Program-made: the position numbers and the translations under genes
Notes under the pieces: generated by a model
Seen by the model: only the letters and a program-made list of their open reading frames with translations
Told to the model about the DNA's origin: nothing
Databases searched by the model: none
Shown here: piece by piece, positions 11,735 to 21,742 of the stretch
How the letters are laid out: each line of letters opens with the position of its first letter
Position numbering within the stretch: position 1 is the stretch's first letter
Assembly: GCF_020379485.1 (NCBI RefSeq)
Contig: NC_063447.1
Span: forward strand, 57,773,452 to 57,837,451
Direction: 5' to 3'
Length of the DNA: 64,000 nucleotides
DNA from: Brassica napus
Lineage: Eukaryota > Streptophyta > Magnoliopsida > Brassicales > Brassicaceae

Positions 11735-11743
11735 ATACAATAT

Positions 11744-12652
11744 TCTCTACATATATACTCCCTCCGTTTCTCAATAAGTGTCGTTGTAGAGAATTAATTT
11801 CGTTACAAAATAAGTGTCGTTTTCGATTTTCAATGCAAATTTATTAGTTTTATTCAGTAATTTATTTTTCTATTAGTTGAAATATAATTAGGTGTATTGG
11901 TAATTGTGTTTTTATATAAATATACAAAATTAATTGTTTCCTTAATTCTTTACGTAAAATAAGTTAATTATTATTACTAGTGGCTGATTATTGAAAATTA
12001 TAAACTTCCATTTACTTAAAAGATTTTCTTATACTTCCCACTCGTATTGGCTTTCCAGAATAAAATTAGAGGTGTTTGAAAATTGAAAAATATTGATTTT
12101 GAGTTCAGATTTCAATGGTTTAAAACGAGAACACCTTTTACATATCTCGAGTCACATTTTTGAACTTAGAGAGATGTGTAACGCTGTTTAGTCTGTAACG
12201 CACAAGAAGATGGTGAATTACGGTTTGCTTAATATGTTTTTAATAAACTAAAAAGGTGAGTTATGTAAGTAACCGTATCATTTTATTCTATAATATTTTG
12301 TTTGGCAGCTAATATTATGGAAGGAGTCAATTTGGACCATGTGGACTGAGCCTTTTGTCCTATTGTCAAATAGCAAGTGGTGTGCAATCTCATCCTAAGT
12401 TCATTTTATTTATTTATTTCTCGTACATAGTTAAAGTACTTATTCTTTTTTTTTTAACTATATTTTAAAGTCAATTCTGTTGAGAAACTCACAACTAAAA
12501 AAGAGTGGTTTGAGGAGACAAAACAGAGAAATATCAATTTAGTAATGACATTTGATCCAAAAAAAAACAGTCTATTATGTTACAACCGATTTGAATGGTA
12601 ACCTCAAAATAAATGATACAAAACAAACATACCAAAATGATTGCGAATGGTA
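11744..12652. other. Intergenic DNA with MITE end
   Basis: No gene is seen. The string CTCCCTCCGTTTCTCAATAA at 11759-11778 resembles one end of the widespread plant Stowaway-like MITEs (CTCCCTCCGT...). A clear opposite end was not found, so it is listed only as a fragment. The rest is AT-rich. Confidence 0.5.
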
Positions 12653-12660
12653 GTCCACAC

Positions 12661-13312
12661 CTACGTTGTACGGAAGCTTCATCGGAAAACAGAATCGGAA
12701 TCGGAACCTTGTGGAAGCTTACAGAATCTCGATTCCAAAACGCTTCTAAAATATTCTCTTAAAAAACACGTTGGAAGCTTACGATTCCGTTTTAGAATCA
12801 CGCTTCCATTCTTTTAAAGAAAAAAACTACAATGTCTTATATCAATAAAAATATAAAATTATAGCTTTTCATTTATATAAAATCCAAATTTTAATAATAT
12901 TGAATAGATAGAATATAACTATACAAGTATAAAAATTAACAATATAAATTATCTTTATGCATTGAGGTTTTTATTAAAGATAATCATATATTCAAATATA
13001 TTATGTCAATTAATTATAAAGTATTAAAAATAATTAATATAATAATTTATTTTAATTTAATTTATGTGTATTTTCACAGTTTTAATATGAAATCATTTCG
13101 AAATTATTATAAATGAATAAATTCTTTACTTTAAATTTAAATCATATAATTTTTAGTTCTATATTTTTAAAAATCTTATATATGTATATATATATATATA
13201 TATGAATACGCTTCCAACACGTATCCGCTTCGTAATTATTTTAAAAATCTCGTTTCCGCGCTTCCATACGCTTCCGCTTTCACGTACCCGCTTCCGCTTC
13301 TACGTAACATAG
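12661..13312. mobile_element. Non-autonomous inverted-repeat element, hAT-like
   Basis: 652 bp flanked by a perfect 8-bp repeat, GTCCACAC (12653-12660 and 13313-13320). The terminal inverted repeats start CTACGTTGTACGGAAGC and end in TACGTAACATAG. Subterminal regions carry many GGAAGC / GCTTCC motifs in opposite orientation (about 12670-12815 and 13205-13300), a layout typical of hAT transposase binding arrays. The centre is AT-rich with a (TA)n run at 13184-13202. No coding sequence. Confidence 0.82.
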
Positions 13313-13320
13313 GTCCACAC

Positions 13321-14209
13321 TGAGCCAATAGAAGTTTTCTAAAAAGATTGCATTAGAGTTCCAGTTGTGGGTATCTATCATTGTCGCATATATGAATTAC
13401 ACATTTTGTAACATAATAACCATTTCATAATTACGCAACAGAATTAGAAAGGACTGAGACTCTGCGGATATGTTTTCCGGACTTCAAAATCACTTATGTT
13501 CCACGAACGCAAAATCAGATTTCAGACTCTCTAGCTAGATAGGACGGCTAGGTCTTTTTATAAGAAACTTTATATTATTGGTTGTTCTATTCCGGTTTGG
13601 TTACCCAAACCAGCTCAAGTTTGGAATAGCCGTTCGTTGTAAAAAAAAAATTTATTTCATAATTATTTGATATATTATTACAAAATATTGCTCGTACTGC
13701 TTATATATTATTAGATAAAATCTCTTGTTGTATAATTATGTATAGGCTGTATTAGATCTTTTCTGTTAAGAATATATTCTTTCTTTAATAAAAAAAAACA
13801 AAATACTGGAGGAGAATAGATTAAAAGGAAAGAGGAAGGAAAGTAAGGAACGTTGACTGATTAACAATCATACGACTCTTCTCATGGTTGAAAGTCACTT
13901 GAAACCGTGTCAGTTCATGATGTCTGTAAAATGGTCTTTAAGATTACATCCACCATAGTGCCTCTTCTAATTCTGTTGACTTGTGACATACTTTATTACT
14001 CAATATTCCAAAGGTAATTACCGAATTGTTTTGCGTCTGGATTAAGTTTATATGATGAAGATAATGAATCTCTTTTGAGCAAAAACGATAATGAGTCTAT
14101 ATACGACTATTATACTAGATTTTAACAAAAAATGGTCTACAAAATTGGTAATGGAAAAAACAAATTGTTAATGGAAACACATTTTAAGGTTCTTTTTACA
14201 TTCTGGTTT

Positions 14210-14253
<44 letters not shown>

Positions 14254-16481
14254 TTTTTCCAAAATCTTGATTAACATCTATCTTATTAAAACATAAACAT
14301 TATGTTGGACCTAACATTTATTTTGTAAGTTTTTAAATTAAATACATCTTTCTACTTTATAGTTAAACCTATCTTAAATCACTAATATATTTTTTTTTAT
14401 ACTACTATCCATGTTTCCAAACAATGTACTCATTTCTTTATATTATTATTCATGTTTCCAAACAACACTATAATTAATTTTGTGTCCAAACAATATAAAA
14501 TATTAGATCTCTTCTTTTTAATAATTTCCCATGTTTGAAAATGCGCCGCCGAGGGCCGTATACTCGCCGGAAAAACGTTCCACGCTCGGTGGCCGTGGCG
14601 ATTTGATGTTATTCGGTTACTAAATCGGTGAAAATTTTAAAGTTCATCATTTTGTCTATTTGAAGCTCATAATCACAAGTTCTATTGCTGATCTGTTATA
14701 ATTCAATTAAAACTAACAAGATTAAGAAGAAGAAGTAGAGAAATCACGAAAAAAGGAGAAAAACGGCTCTGGAATTTGCAGACGGATTGTTGAAGACGAG
14801 GGCATTTTAGTCATTTGACTTCATTAAACCTAAAAACCCAAAAAACCGTCCAAAACGTCTCAACCTCTGCTCGAACCGTGCTCTGACGCAATAATCATCC
14901 AGACACTAACCACTAGACTACGTATCAATTACTGACATATAGTACATATTTAATAGATATCAAGGGAAATGAGATAAAAGCCCTAAAACTACTCCCCGAT
15001 TAATTCCCGTATAATCTCCGAATAATAGATTCGGCGCTAAGCGCTATCTCACCGCATGCGTTGCGCCTAGTGTAATTTTGAACAGGGATAATTTCTAACA
15101 ATTTTCTTAAAATTATTTAGATAAATTAAATAATTGAAAATTTCAAATCCTTTATAAACAACAAAAAAATAAATAGAACTTATTTTTACACGTTTAAATA
15201 CTACAAAAACATTTTAATCAATAATAAATCAATTAAATTAATGGATTATTTTATTTATATTTCCTAAATAATGGTTATATAATTTATTTAAGTACCACAA
15301 TAATTCAATAATAGCCATTACATATATATATATATATATATAACGTTATACATTGTACAATAAATATAATAACAAAAATTGTTATAAAATTGTTCAAAAT
15401 ATATGTTATCTAAAAAATGCTTAACACTAATTGTTAACAACAAACTTAAATCGATTATAATATAAACCAAATTATTAACATGATAAATTACAAAAACAAT
15501 TATAATAAAATTAGCTAAGCTATATAAAAGGAGTAATATGATCAAGAAATATTTATAGTGCTCAATTATTTTATATCTATCATTTTCTCTATCAAAATTT
15601 TGTAAAAACTTCATAATTGCATAAAATTGCAAAACAATAAACTTTAAAATTTGGATTAAAAGGTGACAAATTATGAAAATATAAAATTTAAATCAAATTG
15701 GATTACATATCTGTCATCCATCGGTTAGTCTCGGGTCTTAGTATTTTTTTTAAAAAATATGGATATTTTTAAAAACTTAAATCGAATTATCGGATCACCG
15801 GATTATAAATATGGATATTTTTAAAAACTTAAAAACACTGATTTAAATACACAATATTCTTATTAATTAACAAAATATTTGTTAAATTATTAGAAAAAAA
15901 TTCATCATAAAATATTATCAAGATTTAGTGTAACTTTAAAGGTCGGTCATCTGATTACAGAGTAGTGTTGAACGAATCATTCTTTCAAAAAAGTTGACAA
16001 AACTACAAACATAACGATGAAATAATTATAATTTAGTATCATTTGTCGCGAAGGCCAAGCAATAAACACACAACAAGTTATCGGACCAATTCCAACGTCC
16101 AACTGTGTATTTGTAACCTAGAGTTGCCTTGCCTCTAAAGCAACTCTCACTTAATCTTCATATAAATCTGTCAATTTTTTAAATCTCTCGAAGACAATCT
16201 TAAATCTCTTTCAGTCCCTTTTGCATTTTGAATAAATCTCCTCAATAATCCACTTCAGTTTTTATGTTACTTTTCTATTTTACTAACCCCACTTGAGCAG
16301 ATAACAAATAAGCTTGCTTTACATTACCTCACAAAGTTCACCACTATGTTTTCTTCTAACTCTATTTCTTAAGGTCCACTAAAGGCCCATAAACATACGA
16401 GCCAGTCGGCCTACAAATAAATGGGGACTCAATTAAACATTTTACAAAATAAGATACCAAAAATAAACTTTCAAAAGGATA
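13321..16481. other. AT-rich intergenic region, no gene seen
   Basis: About 3.2 kb. It includes a (TA)n microsatellite with a poly(T) tail at about 14213-14260 and another (TA)n at about 15321-15342. A more GC-rich patch at about 14535-15075 has inverted cores of the GGCGCTAAGCGC / TTGCGCCTAG type and looks like a decayed repeat. The last 400 bp (about 16080-16481) includes GGCCCAT at 16385-16391, a site-II-like promoter motif. It was directly upstream of OWL1 before the gypsy element inserted, so it probably holds displaced OWL1 promoter sequence. Confidence 0.55.
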
Positions 16482-16486
16482 TTAGG

Positions 16487-16962
16487 TGTTTGTACGAGAT
16501 TCAGTTGATCGGAATGATGAACTTCAGGATGGGTGACTAAAGACGTTTTTATTAGAATCCGACAAATGGTTACAAGATTGATGGGAAATAAGGAGACAAG
16601 ATGTGAGGTCTAAGCAACAAGATCAGAATGATCGTTTAGAAACCCTAGATCTAGCCGCTTAGTGTGTAGGTTGTCCAAAAGCCCTCCGCTCGTTGCCTCC
16701 TCCTCCACTCTTATAGCGCCTCTGTTCGTGATGCCCTAATCGCACTTATCCTATGGGCCATGTCACTAAAGGCCGAGTATGCGGGCCTTGGTATTATTTC
16801 GTCAAAGCCGAGTACGACTGATCATCTTAGCCGATTGGCTTAAAGTACTCTAGGGTCGAGCCAACGTCTTTAGCCGCTAAGCCGACTAAACTCAACCGAA
16901 ATTGTCGGGCTACGGCCTGTTATTTGATGGGCCTTGTGGAGGGATGCAATCCATCTCCTACA
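16487..16962 (-). repeat. 3' LTR of the Tat element
   Basis: 476 bp, TG...CA, same length as the LTR at 27740 with about ten substitutions and no indels seen. Confidence 0.95.
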
Positions 16963-16980
16963 ATAAGTCCCCCCCCAGTT
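16963..16980 (-). other. Polypurine tract of the Tat element
   Basis: On the minus strand the run AACTGGGGGGGGACTTAT directly precedes the 3' LTR, as expected for the plus-strand primer of reverse transcription. Confidence 0.8.
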
Positions 16981-17056
16981 CACTTGTGAGCGGCTTGTCG
17001 GTCTCAGTGAATTTGTGGGTCAGGTTCGTTCATATAACAGGACGTAATGCCAGCGA

Positions 17057-17254
17057 CAACTCGCTTTGCCAGTGTATGATTTTAGTCGCCTGTTGCATCT
17101 AGTCGCTCCGAGCTGCGTCTTTTGATGATGCGTTGTGTTTTACTCGGGGGGTAAACAACTCGCTTTGCCTGTGTATGATTTTAGTCGCCTGTTGGATCTA
17201 GTCGCGCCGAGCTGCGTCTTTTCATGATGCATTGTGTTTTACTCGGGGGGTAAA
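17057..17254. repeat. 99-bp tandem duplication upstream of the antisense gene
   Basis: Units 17057-17155 and 17156-17254 are nearly identical, with about six substitutions. Each ends in TTTTACTCGGGGGGTAAA. They lie between the 3' LTR and the TATA box and could be promoter elements of the antisense gene. Confidence 0.88.
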
Positions 17255-17481
17255 ATTCTCCGGTTTTAGAGCCCGGGCGGTCTTTGGATGGTTAGTTCTG
17301 TTGAGTCGGTTTAGACCAGAACCGGAGATTAATTTCAGCTCGAATTCCTGATTGAAAACCGGTTTGAGCGAGAAGCCGAACCGTCGCGAGTAAGTTTTTG
17401 GGCATTTAGGCGGCCTTCGAAGCCCATTTAGGCCTTTGTAGACCTAATGATGATGCTTCGAAGAATGCGCCTCGTTTTTGC

Positions 17482-17489
17482 TATAAATA
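17482..17489 (+). promoter_or_regulatory. TATA box of the antisense gene
   Basis: TATAAATA with the context GCTATAAATAGGC lies 155 bp upstream of the ATG at 17644, followed by a pyrimidine-rich leader (about 17500-17580). This fits a plant RNA polymerase II core promoter facing the opposite way to the LTR promoter. Confidence 0.65.
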
Positions 17490-17643
17490 GGCTTCTCCTC
17501 TTCACTTTCGTCATTCTTCTCTGCAGACTCAGGTATCCTACTTTCTCTCCCTTCTCTCTACTTTTGTTTTCTCTCTCTAGATAAGTCTCCCGTAGAATAC
17601 GCTTAGAACTTTATCGGTTTAGTCGTTCCCCCCGAGTAGAAAG

Positions 17644-20600
17644 ATGGCTTCGAAGGGTCGATTGTCGCGTGAAGAGAAGGGGAAAAGCACTGCTGCCCCA
17701 TCAAGCCCCGCTAGGGACGCGGACGGCGGTCCGCCGGATGAGTTTGACGTAATTCATCGCGATGCCCTGAGAGACACGGAGAATATGAGCCTCTCTCAAC
17801 GCCTTCTAGTCGCTGATGCTCATAGGCAATTTCGTGAAGAGGCCGAGGAGAACGTTGAGGATGAGGGTAGAGAAACAAGTGGCTCAGAAGCACCTAGTCA
17901 AGTCGCGAGATCTCGGAGGCGGACTCAGCGGAGAGGTCAGTTTGATCAGTCAGCTTCTTGTCCATCGCCGAGGAGTGTTCCTTTTGACGAGTTAGACTGC
18001 CGCCCCATAGTATATCATCCTGGTGGAATCTTTGAGGAGCTTCCTCCGCTTCCTCGAGAGGTGTTACGCGACCCGCAGGTTCAATCGTGGGGGAACGTAT
18101 TCAGTTCTTGTTCCTCTAGCGAGACCGTGAAGAGGTTATTAAGGGAGAGCGGCGGCGCCGGTGTCACTTTTCTTATTCCATCTGCCGAGCAGCGCCCGTG
18201 GTCGCCTCCGGTCGGATATCAATGTGTATATGAATCCTATTTCCAGGACCAGACCAAGCTCTGGTTCCCAATCCCTCGGCTGATCACGTCGTACGCGTTT
18301 CGTCGGGATATTGCTATTTCTCAGTTGCTGAACGGGTCACTGCGTATTGCGGTCATGCTGATGGTCATGGCTGCGGAGATGGATATCTCGATGAGTGTGA
18401 GGGTGTTCGAAGAGTTGACTTTCACGAAGGCGGAGCCAAACGGGATCTTTTCGGTAAAGATGCGGGCAAATTACAACGTCTTGACGGGCCATCCTAACAA
18501 GACGCAGGATTGGCAGCGAGCTTATTTCTATGTTAAGTCTGACGAGCATGCCTTCGAAGAGCCTCCGGGGGACGACTATCGCGTTTTATGGAATCCGTTA
18601 CTCGGTAGAGTTTTGACTGTTTTACTCGCGTTATGATTAGGAGTTCTAACACCCTTCTTTCTTTCGCAGTTCGTCACCCTAACACGATCGCCTATCCTGA
18701 AAAGTTCTTTGAGAACGCTCAACTTATCGCAGCGCACAGTCATCTTCGTTGGCCGGACCTTAGCCGAGAGTGGATTCGTCGCCAGCAAGCTAGGATCGCT
18801 AGAGGTAAGGACGCTGTTTTCGTCTAGAGAAGTTATGAACCGTTGGAGTTCTTATATTGGGTTTTCTTTTCCTTCTGCAGTTGATTGGGAGTCGAGGCTT
18901 CCTTGTGTACTAGGCACTCGCAAATCACGTCTCTCGTTATTTACCCGGGAGCAGCAAAAACTTCTCGACAAAGCCAGAGAGATGGAGGGAATCCCGGATT
19001 TGAGCGCGCTGCTTAGAGGGAAGCTCCAAATGATTTCGTCTTCTGCTGGTACTTCGGAGGTCAGACCTACTCGCGCAGATGGGGACGCGGACTCGGAGCC
19101 TCCAGCCCGTAGCCCTCCGAAGGAAAGGGCTACCAAAAGCAAGAAACAGAGCCCAGAGGAACAGCCTTCTACTCTTGAAAGGAATGTTCCTTTAGAGATG
19201 GCCCCGTCTTCCGCTGATGCCTCTGAAGTCGCGGCGAAAAAAAGAAGAAGAAGAAAGACGGCAAGAAGAGGTCTCGCGAGGAGACTTTTATGGAACCAGC
19301 GGGGACCTCAGCGGCTATGGGGAGTGATGATATGGGAAGACTTGACCCGATCGATTCTACTCGGGGGTCATCTGAAGGGTGTCCCAAGAAGAAGACTAGG
19401 AGGACAGCCGCGGGGGATGAAGGTCGATGTGATGGGACCCCCGTTCCCGAGGGCCCTTCTAAAAGCGGAGGCGGCTCTCAGGATGGATCTCCATCGAGTA
19501 AAAGAGCCCCTTCTTCTGCCGCGAGGGGGAAAGATGGTGAGAGTGGAGGTTCTCTTCCGCAGATGTCGGGAAGAGGATTCCTGGATCGCGTAGAATTCTT
19601 GTACGACGAGAGGACTCCGCTGGTGCTGAACCCGCTTCGATGCGCGGAGTTAACCCGTCAGATCCGTGGCGGGACGGAGGTTCTCTTCCGCAGATGTCGG
19701 GAAGAGTATACTGATGCAGCTGTGGCGAGCAAAAGGGTAACCTCGTTTTCCCTTGCTTTTTCTTTCTTGCAAATTTTTTAAGTGTTTATTGCTTTATGCA
19801 GAGTGACGGGAGCATGAATTATCTCGTGGAGAAGTACGATAGCACCTTGAAGCAGACGATGACCCAGCTGGGCGCCTCGGAGAAGCTCGCACGAACCAGG
19901 TTGGGCGTGATCGAGAGGTTACGTGCCGAAAACAAAAAGGCCGGCGACCAAGCGGTCAAAGAGAAAGAGGTCCTCCGGGTTAAGTTTGAGGAGTTGAAAG
20001 AGAAGCTGAAGTCTGACCGTCTTGCGAAGAAGGAAGCTTTACGCGAGAAAGCTCGCTTAGAGCGGTTGGTCACTTCCCTTGAGGGAGAGAAGGCCGAGCT
20101 CGAGGAAGAGAGGGGGGCTGTCGTTGAAACGCTGATCAAGGAGAGGAAACGTCTGAGGAACTCTAGGGTGCAGGAGGTCACCCGCGAGAGGATCAAGGTT
20201 CAAACGGCTATGGCGGACAAGTCTACTCGCTGCGTTGATAAGATGAAGGGTTATCTGGATCGCCTTAACGCGCTAGAGAAGGCCAAGAGTCTGTACGGGC
20301 AGGCTTCAGGGACGAAAAAGTGCCTTGAGATGATAAGAGATAGCGGGACTGAGATCCCGCAAAGTATGATCGACATCTTTTCGGAACAGGAGAAGGTGCA
20401 TGAGGCTGAGGTCGCTAAGCTCCGTCTTGAGCCATTCTCCGAGGATGACTTTGCTCTCTCTCCTCTCAACCTCCCTTCTCGATTTGTAAGTGAAGATCTC
20501 ATGGGGGTACTCGACCCGTACGGATCGAACGTTGGTTTGATTGGCCACGAATCGGCTTCCCAGCTGATCACTTCCCGCGAGGCGACCGAAGATCCAGTCG

Positions 20601-20962
20601 ATGAGCCGATGATAGACATCACTTCCGCTCCGCCGGAGCGTATGGTCGTTCCCGAAGGAACTCCCACCGAGGAGCGTCCTGACGGGAACGATCTCAAGGC
20701 GACCGGGGACGCGATTCAAGCAGACACAGGGAATGTAGCCGCCGAAGATCCGGTCCTGGTTTCTTCGTCCGAGGAGCGAGAAGAGGACGAGGTGGGTGAG
20801 GAAGAGAACAGGTCGTCGCCGGCACTTATCAAAGAGACGGTCCGGGATTTGTCAGCTTCAGACCCTCCTGCTCAGGTTGAAGACCTTGACGCTCAAGCCG
20901 TTGAAGAAGAAACGGCTGAACCGCTTGCCCCGAGCAGGGACGACCAAGACATTGTCGTTTGA
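17644..20962 (+). CDS. Antisense additional gene of Tat element, Transposase_28-like plus coiled coil
   Basis: A gene opposite in direction to gag-pol. Exons I can support: 17644-18604, 18670-18804, 18881-19736 and 19802-20962, each with GT-AG borders (G|GTAGAG, G|GTAAGG, AGG|GTAACC) and matching codon phases except inside exon 3. Exons 1-3 resemble the Pfam 'putative gypsy type transposon' family (Transposase_28), with LWFPIPRLITSYA and WQRAYFYVK. Exon 3 ends in a low-complexity basic tract. Exon 4 encodes a long Glu/Lys/Arg/Leu coiled coil (about 130 residues) and an acidic tail. Exon 3 is one base short of frame; the change is in the A-rich run at about 19233-19290, so this copy is frameshifted. 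Function is unknown. Additional reading frames, some antisense, are known in plant gypsy elements. Confidence 0.78.
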
Positions 20963-21742
20963 TCTCGTTGTATGTAATAATAGGATGTTTTCTTCTGTGG
21001 TCTTGACAGACCTTGTTGTTGTGTTTTTAGACTCTCTTTTTTCTTCGTGCTTTCGGCCTATCTGTAGTGTTTGGAAACATCAGATTTTTATCATTAACCT
21101 TTTGCAAATGGACAAGTGATGAACCGGTAATTGGTTTTACTCGGCTGTTATCATGTTTCGATTTGGAGTTAAATCCAAGGCATCTACTCGGTCGAGTAGA
21201 AGTGACCACGGGGGTGCATCTACTCATAACAAGTTGTCCAATTTTGCTAACAAAGAGTTGAGTATAAGAGTGGAAGGTTCTTCTGTCCGTTTCCTCAGTG
21301 ACAATTAAGTAACCGGGTAGCTAAGCCGTTACATTTTAGTCGAGAAAAGGCAAGGATTCACTCTGTTTAGTCGGTTCAATGCTTAGGCATAGGTGAATCG
21401 CGACTGTTTAAGGTCCTGGAGCCAAGTGTCTGATCAGGACATAGCTTGTAAGCAAAGGAGTGTGAGCGTCCGCGTATCCTCTGCTGGAGGTACGAGAGCC
21501 ATTCGATATGAAAGCCATTATCTATTCGATTGAGATCTAGGTAAGGTTTTGACTTTGGTTTTGTTACAGCTGAACCTGTTTAAGGCTGCCTACGTACCTC
21601 GGTTGAGGATCAAGCCATTCGTAGTTCGTTTTTCCCGAGTAAAAGTGGCCGTGAGTGGCGCATTTACTCGGTCGAGTAGAAGTGACCATAGGGTGCATCT
21701 ACTCGGTTTTTTTTTGTTACAGCTGAACCTGTTTAAGGCTGC
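20963..21742. repeat. Repeat-built spacer between pol and the antisense gene
   Basis: The 3' ends of gag-pol and the antisense gene converge here. The spacer is made of duplicated blocks: 21561-21675 recurs at 21714-21828 (115 bp, identical by eye), and ACTCGGTCGAGTAGAAGTGA at 21187 recurs near 21667. No domain-bearing frame is seen. Confidence 0.8.

Noticed and set aside
15318..15632. A minus-strand 104-codon hydrophobic frame
   Set aside because: AT-rich composition (Ile/Tyr/Asn runs over a TA microsatellite) gives open frames by chance; no domain or homolog recognised.
17644..18604. The antisense gene as a DNA transposase
   Set aside because: The Transposase_28 label is historical; the protein lies within an LTR element and shows no DDE motif.
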